Assembly (NCBI GenBank): GCA_019419865.1 | Contig: JAHZIG010000006.1 | Location: 62,001 to 126,000 of the forward strand | DNA length: 64,000 bases | Origin: Clostridiales bacterium | Lineage (GTDB): Bacteria; Bacillota; Clostridia; Monoglobales; Monoglobaceae | Direction: 5' to 3' | Shown here: one piece after another, positions 1-9,696 of the stretch | How positions within the stretch are numbered: the first letter of the stretch is position 1 | How the letters are laid out: each line of letters opens with the position of its first letter | Notes under the pieces: generated by a model | What the model was told of the DNA's origin: nothing | Seen by the model: the letters and a program-made list of their open reading frames with translations, nothing else | Database searches by the model: none | Translations under genes and position numbers: made by a program

Positions 1-2
1 CG

Positions 3-1262
3 ATACTCCCCGACAGGGAGACCGCTATTTTGCTGGACAGAAATACCGGGGACGTTTTATTTGAAAAGGACGCGGACAAGCGTATGTATCCGGCGAGCAC
101 GACCAAGATAATGACGGCGCTGCTGGTTTTGGAGGCGATCGACAGAAACGAACTCAATCTCGAATCGTCGTATAGGATCACGGCCGATATGCTCGAAGGG
201 CTTCCCGCCGACGGAAGCAGTATGTCGCTGAAGGTAGGCGAGGCGATAACGGTCCAGTACCTGTTGGACGGACTGCTTGTAGCTTCGGGAAACGACGCGG
301 CTCAGGCGCTTGCGATCATCGTATGCGGAGATATAGAGACTTTCGTTCAGAGGATGAACGACAAGGCCGCGGAGCTTGGACTTGAAAACACGCACTATGT
401 AAACCCGCACGGACTGCACGACGAGGATCACTATACGACCGCGAGGGATCTGGCGACGGTTACCCAGCAGGCGATGGAATATCCTACTTTCCGCGAGATA
501 GTCGCAATGCCGCAGGTGGTCATACCCGAGAGCGAGGGAAACGTAAGACGCGCTTTGATAAGCACCAACGGACTTATTTCGACGCTTAGGTATTCGGATT
601 ATTATTATCAGTATGCGACCGGCGTAAAGACGGGACGCACGACCGAAGCCGGCAACTGTCTGGTATCGTCGGCTACAAACGGGAATATGAACGTTTTAGG
701 CGTGGTCATGAACGGCGCGGAGGTGAACGATTCGCATACGGACAGCCTGAATATGCTGAAGTACGCGCTGGATAATTTTAAGACGATCACTCCGATCTCA
801 AAGGGCGAGATGCTCAGCGAGGTCAGGGTCAAGCAGGGCGCCGGAGCCGGGAACGATCACGTGACCTTGTCCACGTCGGATAACGTGATGGTAACGGTCG
901 AAAACGACGTCGACGCTTCTCAGCTCGAGATAGAGTACGACTTGCCGGAAAATATTTACGCGCCGGTCGAAATGGGACAGGTCGTCGGGACCGTTAATAT
1001 AAAACTGGACGGCGAAGTAGTAGGAAGCGGCGATCTTGTCGCGGACAAGAGTATCGAGCGCCATAAGCTCGGATTTTTGATGTCGGCCGGAGAGTATATC
1101 TGGAGTTTCTGGTTTGTAAGAGTATTGGTCGTATTGATAGCGATAGCGATCGTAGGATTTGTTATATACGTGATCGTGGGGATACGCCGCGAGCTGAGAC
1201 GAGTAAAAAAGTATCGTAACGGGAAGGCGAAAAGGCCGAGAAAACCAAAGAGGTACAATTGA
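3..1262 (+). CDS. D-alanyl-D-alanine carboxypeptidase (PBP5/DacF type), 5' truncated
   Basis: Serine peptidase S11 that removes the terminal D-Ala from peptidoglycan pentapeptides on the outer face of the membrane. The frame is open from the window edge, so the signal peptide and first residues lie upstream; the TTG at 30 is only an internal Leu codon. Counting from that TTG, the three active-site motifs are present: STTK (residues 23-26), SGN (86-88) and KTG (200-202). A beta-rich PBP5 C-terminal domain follows. A hydrophobic anchor lies near residues 352-385, with a basic tail rich in Arg and Lys. The anchor replaces the amphipathic helix of classical PBP5, as in many Clostridia. Family assignment is certain; the exact paralogue (DacA, DacB or DacF) is not. 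Confidence 0.95.
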   Translation: MLPDRETAILLDRNTGDVLFEKDADKRMYPASTTKIMTALLVLEAIDRNELNLESSYRITADMLEGLPADGSSMSLKVGEAITVQYLLDGLLVASGNDAAQALAIIVCGDIETFVQRMNDKAAELGLENTHYVNPHGLHDEDHYTTARDLATVTQQAMEYPTFREIVAMPQVVIPESEGNVRRALISTNGLISTLRYSDYYYQYATGVKTGRTTEAGNCLVSSATNGNMNVLGVVMNGAEVNDSHTDSLNMLKYALDNFKTITPISKGEMLSEVRVKQGAGAGNDHVTLSTSDNVMVTVENDVDASQLEIEYDLPENIYAPVEMGQVVGTVNIKLDGEVVGSGDLVADKSIERHKLGFLMSAGEYIWSFWFVRVLVVLIAIAIVGFVIYVIVGIRRELRRVKKYRNGKAKRPRKPKRYN

Positions 1263-1273
1263 CGAACGAATAT

Positions 1274-1295
1274 GCGCGCCGCTTGGAAGGCGCGC
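1274..1295 (+). terminator. GC-rich hairpin after the carboxypeptidase
   Basis: GCGCGCC (1274-1280) pairs with GGCGCGC (1289-1295) over an 8-nt loop, 12 nt after the stop codon. There is no real T-run, so it may be a weak terminator or an mRNA 3'-end stabiliser. Confidence 0.4.
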
Positions 1296-1363
1296 GTACG
1301 ACGACTTTAAATTGAACGCGATTACAGCCTGTTAAAAATTTAGGGATAATACTGTTTATTTAC

Positions 1364-1392
1364 TTGATATAGCATAGAAAAAATGATATAAT
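1364..1392 (+). promoter_or_regulatory. sigma-A promoter upstream of the small export protein
   Basis: TTGATA (1364-1369), 17-nt spacer, TATAAT (1387-1392). Transcription would start near 1399 and give a leader of about 200 nt. The 1263-1606 gap otherwise holds only GC-rich sequence with no gene or Rfam-like structure I can name. Confidence 0.7.
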
Positions 1393-1606
1393 AGAAAAAG
1401 ATAACGTTCGGAATTTATTCATGGGATTTTTAACGGCGGTTAAACATAGATTTACGCTGCGCGACTTGGGCGGAAGCCGCCTTGCTTGCGGCGCGGGGAA
1501 AATTCCGATCCGGCGGGGCGCGGCTTACGGCGGTCGGGGCGACTGTTCCGCGTCGCGTGACGAGTCGTTCGCGGTTTAAAATACTGATAAATTCTGGAGG
1601 GTTAAA

Positions 1607-2116
1607 ATGGATATAAGTTTTGATGTGATCTGGCAGACGGTTCTGCTCGCGATGGCGCCGGTCTCGGAGATAAGAGGTTCTATAATATGGGGGCTGGCAA
1701 ACGTTACGCATAACGCCGCGAATATACTTTCGATATATTTGATATCGGTCGTAGCGAATTTCATACCCGTACCGTTTATCCTGCTGCTGTTCAGACCGGT
1801 GATACGTTGGCTGAAAAGGACCAAGCTTTTTGGAAGATTCGCTCATTGGCTTGAGAGGAGAACGCACAGAAAAGCCGGAGATATTTCTCAAAAAGGAGCC
1901 AAAGCCGCCGCTATAGCGCTCATGATATTCGTCGGGATACCTTTTCCGACCACGGGCGCGTGGACGGGCTCGATGATAGCCGCGCTGCTCGATATGAGGT
2001 TTAAATACGCGATCCCGGCGATCATTTTGGGAATTATGATCTCCGGAGCGATAATGACCATGTTGGTGACGGGAGTACTTAATCTCGGCGCGCTGGGAGA
2101 ATGGCTGATGCGCTGA
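1607..2116 (+). CDS. Small multidrug export family protein (COG2426)
   Basis: 169-aa integral membrane protein that I recognise as the Sm_multidrug_ex family (PF06695). The name comes from an early annotation; the transported substrate is not established. The sequence shows an N-terminal segment with the family's APVSEIRGSI stretch, several hydrophobic helices, a basic cytoplasmic loop around residues 65-90 (RWLKRTKLFGR) and a conserved FVGIPFPTTGAWTG stretch near residues 107-120. The start is ATG with GGAGG about 8 nt upstream. It has its own promoter and is the first gene of the pyrH-frr side of the cluster. Confidence 0.85.
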   Translation: MDISFDVIWQTVLLAMAPVSEIRGSIIWGLANVTHNAANILSIYLISVVANFIPVPFILLLFRPVIRWLKRTKLFGRFAHWLERRTHRKAGDISQKGAKAAAIALMIFVGIPFPTTGAWTGSMIAALLDMRFKYAIPAIILGIMISGAIMTMLVTGVLNLGALGEWLMR

Positions 2117-2184
2117 TTTTAATTTGGCCGCCGCGCGTCGGCGGTTGGATTTAGATTATATAATTCTTGAGAGGAAACGAAGTA

Positions 2185-2535
2185 ATGAATGAAGAGACAA
2201 ATGGCAAAAAGAAGGGGTCGGCCGGAAGAAAGGCGTGCCTGATAATCGGGATAATTTTACTTAATATTTCGATTTTTTTGGGTTCGTTCGTGCTGGCGTT
2301 TAACGTTATTATAAACCCCGACGCTCAATACGATCAGCAGATCGAGGAGTTGAATCAGAAGAACAGAGAGCTTCAGGATCAGAATACGCTTTTGCAGGGA
2401 CAGCTGGAGATGGTGCAGGCGGAGAACGACGCGTATCGCGAAAGATACGGAGATTCTTCGGACGATGAAAGCGGTTCCGGTCGCAGCCGGGCGAGTTCGA
2501 GTCCGAGCAGAAGCTCGAGCGACGACGAAGAATAA
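2185..2535 (+). CDS. Hypothetical membrane-anchored coiled-coil protein
   Basis: I do not recognise a named family. I place the start at ATG 2185 rather than the TTG at 2167, because GAGAGGA (2169-2175) is correctly spaced for it. The 116-aa product has a basic N-terminus (NGKKKGSAGRK), one transmembrane helix around residues 18-40, then a heptad-rich region of Gln, Glu and Leu (EELNQKNRELQDQNTLLQGQ) that should form a coiled coil. It ends in a Ser/Asp/Glu-rich low-complexity tail. The topology resembles DivIC/FtsL-like or septum-formation initiator proteins, but this is only a shape resemblance. It sits just upstream of pyrH. Confidence 0.75.
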   Translation: MNEETNGKKKGSAGRKACLIIGIILLNISIFLGSFVLAFNVIINPDAQYDQQIEELNQKNRELQDQNTLLQGQLEMVQAENDAYRERYGDSSDDESGSGRSRASSSPSRSSSDDEE

Positions 2536-2646
2536 TCTATGCGAAGTCTGATAAGACGTCGCGGATCGAATATTGCAATAAACGGATACAGCGTAAAGTT
2601 AAGCGAAAAACGGCGGCCGCGATGCATGAGCGGACGCTTTGAATAG

Positions 2647-3405
<759 letters not shown>

Positions 3406-3544
3406 AGGAAGTTTTTGTACAAGGTTTTAAAATTATTATTAGTCGTTGTGGTTTATAAGCGCGGCGAGCCGCGAGCTTTTACCGGCATGGCGAAGCGGAG
3501 CGGACTTGATCGCACATTAAAATTATAAAAAGGAGATCGAAGAA

Positions 3545-4087
3545 ATGAAAGATGCAGAAAGTAAAATGAATAAGACGGTAGCGGCGCTCGAGAAGGATTT
3601 GGCGTCGATACGCGCGGGACGCGCCAACCCGGCGATCCTGGATAAAGTAACGGTAGAATATTACGGAGTACAGACTCCTTTAGCTCAGGTCGGAAATATA
3701 TCGGTGCCCGAGGCGAGAACGATAATAATCCAGCCGTGGGACGCGACATTGCTCCGCGAGATCGAGCATGCGATCAACGCGTCCGACATAGGTATAAATC
3801 CGAATAACGACGGAAAGGTTATCCGGCTTAACTTCCCTCCGCTCACAGAGGAGAGAAGAAAGGAGCTCAATAAGCAGGTGTCTAAGCGCGGCGAAGAAGC
3901 GAAGGTCGCGATCCGCTCGACAAGGCGCGACGCGATAGAGCGTTTTAAGAAGCAGAAGAAGAACAAAGAGATCACCGAGGACGATCTTTCGGATCTGGAA
4001 GAGCAGATCCAGAAGCTTACGGATAAGTTCGTAAAACAGATCGATAAGATTATATCCGAAAAAGAAAAAGAGATACTGGAAGTATAA
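3545..4087 (+). CDS. frr: Ribosome recycling factor
   Basis: Splits post-termination ribosomes together with EF-G. The 180-aa length is normal for the family (about 185). Visible conserved stretches are LASIRAGRANPAILDKVTVE, EARTIIIQPWD, GKVIRLNFPPLTEERRKEL and the C-terminal helix IQKLTDKFVKQID. The start is ATG with AGGAGA (3531-3536) eight bases upstream. A 139-nt gap separates it from pyrH, so the two may be cotranscribed or separately initiated. Confidence 0.97.
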   Translation: MKDAESKMNKTVAALEKDLASIRAGRANPAILDKVTVEYYGVQTPLAQVGNISVPEARTIIIQPWDATLLREIEHAINASDIGINPNNDGKVIRLNFPPLTEERRKELNKQVSKRGEEAKVAIRSTRRDAIERFKKQKKNKEITEDDLSDLEEQIQKLTDKFVKQIDKIISEKEKEILEV

Positions 4088-4171
4088 AAGTTTTTACTGT
4101 AGCGTATTCGCGGGGCGCCGGGTATATAACTGTTTGGCCGCGCGGTATAAGATAAAATGGAGCGGGATTTT

Positions 4172-4921
4172 ATGGCGTTTTTTAAGAAGACGGAGTATTC
4201 CGAAAACGATTTAGATAGAGATCGCATACCTAAGCACATAGGTATAATAATGGACGGCAACGGTCGCTGGGCGAAGCGGAGGATGTTGCCGAGAAGCGCG
4301 GGGCATAAGGCCGGCGCAGATAAGCTGGAGCAGATATGCGACTACTGCGCGGAGCTGGGCGTCGAGGCGCTCACGGTTTACGCGTTTTCGACCGAGAACT
4401 GGTCGCGTCCTAAGGAAGAGGTGGACGCTTTGATGGATCTGCTTTATAATTACCTGCTGACGGTCGAGGAGAAATTCGCGCCAAGAAATATGCGGCTTCA
4501 GATAAGCGGGGATACCGGACCTCTGAGCCAAAAGATCAAAGACGCCATAGCCCACGCCGAAGAGGTCACGGCGAGCGGCGAGAGGATGGTTCTTAATATC
4601 GCTTTAAATTACGGCGGCCGAGACGAGATCGTCCGCGCCGCAAGGAAGGCCGCTCAGAGCGTCAAAGACGGCGAGATCTCGGTCGAGGACATAGACGAGA
4701 AATACATGAATAGTCTTATGTATACGGCTAATCTTCCGGAGGTAGACTTGATAATCCGCCCGAGCGGAGAGCTGCGGCTTTCAAATTTTCTGCTCTGGCA
4801 GGCGGCTTACGCGGAGTTCTGGTTCAGCGATATATGCTGGCCGGATTTCAGCGAGCGGGATATGTTAAAAGCCGTTCTGGATTATCAGAATAGGGACAGG
4901 CGTTTCGGTAATGTGAACTGA
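4172..4921 (+). CDS. uppS: Isoprenyl transferase (undecaprenyl diphosphate synthase)
   Basis: Cis-prenyltransferase that condenses isopentenyl diphosphate units to make undecaprenyl diphosphate, the carrier lipid for peptidoglycan and surface polymers. It has the HIGIIMDGNGRWAKRR active-site block with the catalytic Asp, AFSTENWSRP, and the C-terminal RPSGELRLSNFLLWQ block. I prefer ATG 4172 because GGAGCGG (4159-4165) lies just upstream; ATG 4157 would add five residues and lacks a clear site. It leads a cluster with cdsA, dxr and rseP, the usual Bacillota order for envelope and isoprenoid genes. Confidence 0.96.
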   Translation: MAFFKKTEYSENDLDRDRIPKHIGIIMDGNGRWAKRRMLPRSAGHKAGADKLEQICDYCAELGVEALTVYAFSTENWSRPKEEVDALMDLLYNYLLTVEEKFAPRNMRLQISGDTGPLSQKIKDAIAHAEEVTASGERMVLNIALNYGGRDEIVRAARKAAQSVKDGEISVEDIDEKYMNSLMYTANLPEVDLIIRPSGELRLSNFLLWQAAYAEFWFSDICWPDFSERDMLKAVLDYQNRDRRFGNVN

Positions 4922-5025
4922 CGAGAGAAATATCCGCGGAGGAGATATCGGATAGATATTTCCGCAATACATTAGTTTTATAAGAGATCGATAAGAAAAT
5001 CGAGCCGGGAAAGGCGGGCTGTGAT

Positions 5026-5871
5026 ATGAATTCCGGATTTAATGATGCGAGCTTCAGGAGGCGTGTTTTGACTTCGGTTATCGGGATACCGATACTGATA
5101 GCGGCTTTTTTGGCGCCGTACGCGGTTTTATTTGCGGTGGTCGAGATATGCTCTTTGATATCGCTGCACGAGTTCTTCGGAGCCGTTGGACTGCGTAAGG
5201 ATTTGGATTTGAGTATTATGGGATACATAGGCGGAGCGCTTATTCCGTTTTCTTCATTTTTCAGACCGTTAGATATGCTTACGGCGGCGTTTATTTATAT
5301 AGTCTGCCTCTTTATAATGGCGCTTGTAAGCCACCGCAGGATAACGTTTACTAAATTGGCTCTGCTTATATTCAGCTTGATATATATACCGTTTATGCTG
5401 TCTAACATACTTTTCATCAGACAGACCGAATTCGGGAATATAACGGTATGGCTGGTTCTTTTGGGGGCGTTTACGACCGATACCGGAGCGTTTTTCGCCG
5501 GGAAATTATTCGGCAGAAATAAGCTATGTCCGAATATCAGTCCGAAAAAGACGGTCGAAGGCGCGATAGGCGGCGGAGTAACCTGCGTGCTCTGTTTTAT
5601 GCTATTCTGTTTGATAATAAACCTGTTCTTCGGCGGATATTTGGGGGATATAAGAATGAGCTACGGACGCATGGCAATACTTGGACTGTTGTGCGGCATA
5701 CTGGCTCAGATAGGCGATTTGACCGCGTCGATAATCAAACGACAGTTCGGGATCAAGGACTACGGAAATATTCTTCCCGGACACGGCGGGATATTCGACA
5801 GATGCGACAGCATCGTCATGGTCGCGCCGGCGGTATTCCTGTTTATTGTCAGGATCGGATTGTTTATTTAG
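5026..5871 (+). CDS. cdsA: Phosphatidate cytidylyltransferase
   Basis: Makes CDP-diacylglycerol from phosphatidate and CTP, the branch point of phospholipid synthesis, in the cytoplasmic membrane. The 281-aa protein is mostly hydrophobic with seven or eight transmembrane segments. The family signature is intact near the C-terminus: SIIKRQFGIKD, then PGHGGIFDRCDS, supplying the metal-binding Asp residues. Start ATG 5026 follows AAAGGCGGG. It lies between uppS and dxr. Confidence 0.96.
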   Translation: MNSGFNDASFRRRVLTSVIGIPILIAAFLAPYAVLFAVVEICSLISLHEFFGAVGLRKDLDLSIMGYIGGALIPFSSFFRPLDMLTAAFIYIVCLFIMALVSHRRITFTKLALLIFSLIYIPFMLSNILFIRQTEFGNITVWLVLLGAFTTDTGAFFAGKLFGRNKLCPNISPKKTVEGAIGGGVTCVLCFMLFCLIINLFFGGYLGDIRMSYGRMAILGLLCGILAQIGDLTASIIKRQFGIKDYGNILPGHGGIFDRCDSIVMVAPAVFLFIVRIGLFI

Positions 5872-5989
5872 AAAAATTCTTCGCGGGAGGGGCGGCGGCG
5901 GCCGGTCCTCTTTTTGACGCCGTTTACGCGCGAGCCGGAGCGCGTATGGGCCGGATTTAGATATAGTTTAAACGAATGGAGTTATTAAG

Positions 5990-7153
5990 ATGAATAAAAG
6001 GAAACTGAACTTATCCATACTCGGTTCGACCGGATCGATAGGAAGACAGGCTCTCGAGGTCGTCGACGATCTGGAAAGATCGGGTGAAATGTCGATAAAT
6101 ATAGTTGGTATTTCAGGGAACCATAACATAGACTTATTAGAGGAGCAGATAAGAAAATACAAGCCCGAAGTAGCGGCGTCCGCCGACGAAAAGACGGCCG
6201 AGGCGCTGAGAGTACGGGTAGCGGACACCGAGTGCAGGATCCTGGGCGGCGAGAGCGGACTTATCGAGGTCGCCTGCGCTGATAAAAGCGAAATGGTCCT
6301 CGCGTCAATAGTGGGATTCGCGGGACTCAGACCGACGTTCGCCGCCGTTGAAGCAGGAAAGGATATAGCGCTCGCCAACAAGGAAACGTTGGTCGCCGCG
6401 GGCGATATATTCATGAAGAGCGTCGAGAAAAATAACGTTAGACTGCTGCCTGTTGACAGCGAACACTCCGCGATCTTCCAGTGCCTGCGCGGCGGAGCGC
6501 ACAGCGAAATTAGCAAAATATTGCTGACCGCGTCCGGGGGCTCGTTTTTCGGAAAAACCAGGGAAGAGCTGAGCGGCGTGACCAAAGAAGACGCGCTCAA
6601 ACACCCAAACTGGAGCATGGGCGCTAAGGTCACTATCGACAGCGCCACGCTGATGAACAAGGGGCTCGAGGTAATAGAAGCGCATCATCTTTTCGGCGTG
6701 GACATAGACGATATAGAGGTGGTCGTGCAGAGGGAGAGCGTGATCCACTCGATGGTCGAATTTAAGGATCTGAGCGTGATCGCCCAGCTTTCGCTGCCGT
6801 CCATGAAACACCCGATACAGTATGCGTTCACCTATCCGGAAAGGCTTGCCTCGGCCGATGAAAGACTCGATTTTTCAAAGCTTAAAAGCCTTAGCTTTTA
6901 CAGACCGGACGAGTCGACTTTCAGATGCCTTGCGCTCGCCAAAAGAGCCGGAAAGCTCGGCGGAATAATGCCGACAGTCATGAACGCCGCGAACGAGAGG
7001 GCGGTTGAACTGTTTATGCATGATAAGATAAAATTTCTGGATATTGCGGATATAGTCGAGGAGCAGATGGAGAAATATAAAGGGATGAACAGGTCGGCTC
7101 CGGACATAGAATATATATTTGAGATAGACGAGGAGGCGCGTAGATGTCGATGA
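5990..7153 (+). CDS. dxr: 1-deoxy-D-xylulose 5-phosphate reductoisomerase
   Basis: Converts DXP to 2-C-methyl-D-erythritol 4-phosphate with NADPH, the committed step of the MEP isoprenoid pathway. This supplies precursors for the UppS reaction encoded just upstream. The 387-aa protein has the NADPH-binding GSTGSIGRQALEVV motif at residues 11-24, LANKETLVAAG, the metal-binding DSEHSAIFQCL and the substrate-loop region LTASGGSFF. The reading frame overlaps the rseP start by 10 nt (7144-7153), so the two are probably translationally coupled. Confidence 0.97.
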   Translation: MNKRKLNLSILGSTGSIGRQALEVVDDLERSGEMSINIVGISGNHNIDLLEEQIRKYKPEVAASADEKTAEALRVRVADTECRILGGESGLIEVACADKSEMVLASIVGFAGLRPTFAAVEAGKDIALANKETLVAAGDIFMKSVEKNNVRLLPVDSEHSAIFQCLRGGAHSEISKILLTASGGSFFGKTREELSGVTKEDALKHPNWSMGAKVTIDSATLMNKGLEVIEAHHLFGVDIDDIEVVVQRESVIHSMVEFKDLSVIAQLSLPSMKHPIQYAFTYPERLASADERLDFSKLKSLSFYRPDESTFRCLALAKRAGKLGGIMPTVMNAANERAVELFMHDKIKFLDIADIVEEQMEKYKGMNRSAPDIEYIFEIDEEARRCR

Positions 7154-8199
7154 TTCTAACTATAATTGCGGCGGTGATCATTTACGGGATAATAATATTT
7201 GTACACGAACTCGGCCATTTCATGACGGCGAGGGCGTTCGGAGTGCACGTGCTTGAATTCGCCATAGGCATGGGTCCCGCGCTGTATAAGAAAACCGTGG
7301 TCAAAAACGGGCGCGAAACCATGTATTCCATACGCGCGCTGCCGCTCGGCGGATACTGTAAAATGGAGGGGGAGGACAGCGAGAGCGAGTCGGACGGCGC
7401 GTTCACAAACAAGAAGCCTTTGCCGCGTATAATCATCCTTGCGGCGGGCGCGGCGATGAATATTATTCTGGGATTTGTGATAGTGACGATCCTCGTAGCG
7501 TACAGCGGGATACAGAGCGGCTCGATGCCGACTACGATAGTCTCGTCCGTAGACGAAGCGAGCGACGCGGGCTCTTTTTTGCAGCCGGGCGACAAGATCG
7601 TCGGGATAAACGGGACGAGAGTGAATATACGTAGGGATCTGTCGTTTGAGCTTTCGATGTACGACGGCTCCGGCGAGTGCGAGCTGGAATATGTCAGGGA
7701 CGGCGAAAAATACACTGATGCGTTCGTGCCGATGCAAGCGGAATATGAGGACGGACAGCCGTATTATCTTGTGGGATTTACTATCGAGACCGCGCCGGTA
7801 AACCTGTTTACGATACTTCACGAATCCTTCTTCCAGACGATCTGGATGGTCAAGCTCGTGTTTGTTTCGATAGGTATGCTGTTTAACGGTACTGCGAGCG
7901 TGAGCGATCTTTCTGGCCCCGTGGGAGTGGTCAGCGCAATGAGTACTGCGGCGAGTACCGGGCTTTACGATTTGATATTCCTCGCGGGATTCCTCGCGGT
8001 CAATATAGGCGTAATGAATCTTCTGCCTATTCCGGCGCTCGACGGCGGAAGACTGTTGTTCGTGCTGATAGAGTTGGTGCGCCGCAAACCGGTAAAGCCG
8101 GAAAGGGAAGGCGTTGTGCATTTTCTGGGATTTGTGCTGCTTATTGGACTGATGCTGTTTGCAACCTGGAACGATATATGTCGAATATTCACAGGATAA
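7144..8199 (+). CDS. rseP: RIP metalloprotease RseP (site-2 protease)
   Basis: Intramembrane zinc protease that cleaves membrane-bound regulators such as anti-sigma factors and clears signal-peptide remnants. The zinc motif HELGH is at residues 21-25 in the first transmembrane helix, followed by FAIGMGP. A PDZ domain with QPGDKIVGINGTRV covers about residues 110-200. The third zinc ligand lies in NLLPIPALDGGRL near residue 300. The 351-aa length is usual. It is the last gene of the uppS-cdsA-dxr-rseP cluster; ispG, which often follows, is absent here. Confidence 0.95.
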   Translation: MSMILTIIAAVIIYGIIIFVHELGHFMTARAFGVHVLEFAIGMGPALYKKTVVKNGRETMYSIRALPLGGYCKMEGEDSESESDGAFTNKKPLPRIIILAAGAAMNIILGFVIVTILVAYSGIQSGSMPTTIVSSVDEASDAGSFLQPGDKIVGINGTRVNIRRDLSFELSMYDGSGECELEYVRDGEKYTDAFVPMQAEYEDGQPYYLVGFTIETAPVNLFTILHESFFQTIWMVKLVFVSIGMLFNGTASVSDLSGPVGVVSAMSTAASTGLYDLIFLAGFLAVNIGVMNLLPIPALDGGRLLFVLIELVRRKPVKPEREGVVHFLGFVLLIGLMLFATWNDICRIFTG

Positions 8200-8707
8200 T
8201 CATATTTAAAATCGGGATATTTAAGAATTATTCGCATTGACTAAGCTCGAAAAGCGGAGTATAATGTAAACTAAAAATCCGGATATTTATTAAATAGGTA
8301 GAAATCCGATTTTAACCAACTTGTGAAATTGTTGTAAACGATAAGCAATAATCGAGTATTTTGAGGGATTATCGCCCGGAAAAATATTCGGTCGGGTATA
8401 GAAGATTACTTAATTGCGCGCGGCGCCGTTTTTTAAGCGATCTCAGGCGCGGCGTTTTGCCGAAAGGTAAAGCGATCCCGTCGAACGTAGGCTTTGAGGC
8501 GGGTTTAGCGGCGGCGCGCGAAGTTTCGATTTTAGACATGTGGATTCCGGCAAGATCCGGCGACCGCCGCCGAGCCGGAAATATTTTGCGCGTCTGTGCG
8601 GAAGCGATCGCTTGATACGAATTTATCTGTGAATGTTTCTTAAAGACTACAAAAGCGCTTAGCGCCGGACGCGTTGTTAAGTATGATTATCTGTGGGAGG
8701 AAAACGC
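8200..8707 (+). other. Long non-coding leader region before the dehydratase-type genes
   Basis: 508 nt with no convincing gene. A strong promoter at 8237-8265 lies at its left, so a transcript into the gene at 8708 would carry a leader of about 435 nt. The right two-thirds is GC-rich with several short self-complementary stretches, for example around 8420-8460 and 8555-8585. I cannot match it to a known riboswitch. Confidence 0.5.
8237..8265 (+). promoter_or_regulatory. sigma-A promoter for the dehydratase/activase operon
   Basis: TTGACT (8237-8242), 17-nt spacer, TATAAT (8260-8265). This is the only good promoter upstream of 8708 and faces the three dehydratase-type genes. Confidence 0.75.
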
Positions 8708-9694
8708 ATGAAAATAGGAATTCCTAAGGGATTGTTGTATCAGTACTATTATCCGTTTTGGAGATCGCTCTTTGAGCGTTTGGGCTGCGAGGTCGTTCTG
8801 TCCGATAAGTCTACAAAGAGTTTGGTCGGCAAGGGCATAGCGGCGACGGTGCCGGAGATATGTCTGCCGATCAAGATATACATGGGTCATGTGATAAATC
8901 TTAAGGGAAAGGGCGTCGATTATATATTCTGTCCAAGGTTTGTTCACATCGAAAAGGGATTTTGGTTCTGCCCCAAGTATATCGGGCTTCCCGAGCTGGT
9001 CGATAAGACGCTGCCGGATACGAATCTTCTTGTGGCGGAGATAGACTGCACGAGAGAGGATACCGCCGATCTAAAGAGTTTTATGCCGGTCGCGCACAAG
9101 CTCGGCGTATCGAGACACGCGATGAAAGAAGCGCTTAAGGGAGCGGCCGAGGATTACGCGAAGTTCAGAGAATACTGTCATTCGGGACTCACGCTCGACG
9201 AGGCGGCGGACGTTATGTTTAAAGGCGTTTCGCCCGACAAGTTCAGGCGCGAGGAATATTCGACGACGATCGGGCTTTTGGGATATGTTTATAACGTGTA
9301 CGATCCGTTTATCAGTATGGAGATCATAGATAAGCTCAGGGAACTAAAGGTCAACGTCGTGACCTTCGATATGCTGGACGACTACGACCTGATAAAATAC
9401 AGAGACCAGAGAACCAGGCCTATATTCTGGACTTTTGCGGATAAGCTGTACGAGGCGGCGAACGTGATGATAAACGACATGAACGTTCAGGGGCTTATAC
9501 ATATAACCGCGTTCGGCTGCGGTCCCGACTCGGTAGTAGGTAAGGAGATAGAGCACGACTTTGCGGATTCGGGAGTTCCGTTCATGACGCTGAGGATCGA
9601 CGAACACACCGGAGAAAGTCATTTGCAGACGAGAATAGAGGCGTTTACGGATATGATTAAACGGAAAATCCATAAAATCAACGAGGTGAAATAA
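8708..9694 (+). CDS. 2-hydroxyacyl-CoA dehydratase-like protein (DUF2229/COG3580 type)
   Basis: Member of the HgdB/BcrC-related group usually annotated as acyl-CoA dehydratase activase-related protein; it probably carries an iron-sulfur cluster. No substrate can be read from the sequence. It starts MKIGIPKGLLYQYYYPFW and has Cys residues in PEICLPIK, FCPRF, FWFCPKY and FGCGPDS. Near the C-terminus is DEHTGESHLQTRIEAF. Start ATG 8708 is chosen over GTG 8693 because GGGAGG (8695-8700) is the ribosome site. It is followed after 2 nt by a paralogue and then by the activase. Many Clostridia have these parts fused in one protein of about 1,400 aa; here they are separate genes. Confidence 0.85.
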   Translation: MKIGIPKGLLYQYYYPFWRSLFERLGCEVVLSDKSTKSLVGKGIAATVPEICLPIKIYMGHVINLKGKGVDYIFCPRFVHIEKGFWFCPKYIGLPELVDKTLPDTNLLVAEIDCTREDTADLKSFMPVAHKLGVSRHAMKEALKGAAEDYAKFREYCHSGLTLDEAADVMFKGVSPDKFRREEYSTTIGLLGYVYNVYDPFISMEIIDKLRELKVNVVTFDMLDDYDLIKYRDQRTRPIFWTFADKLYEAANVMINDMNVQGLIHITAFGCGPDSVVGKEIEHDFADSGVPFMTLRIDEHTGESHLQTRIEAFTDMIKRKIHKINEVK

Positions 9695-9696
9695 TT

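Noticed and set aside
5526..5960. 144-codon frame overlapping cdsA
   Set aside because: It overlaps the strongly conserved CdsA signature in another frame; composition is that of a shadow frame.
7156..8121. 321-codon minus-strand frame opposite rseP
   Set aside because: Antisense to a conserved gene; His/Arg-rich nonsense composition.
8361..8615. 84-codon frame in the long leader (MRDYRPEKYSVG...)
   Set aside because: It starts with TTG, has no ribosome site, is rich in Arg as out-of-frame GC-rich sequence tends to be, and matches no family.
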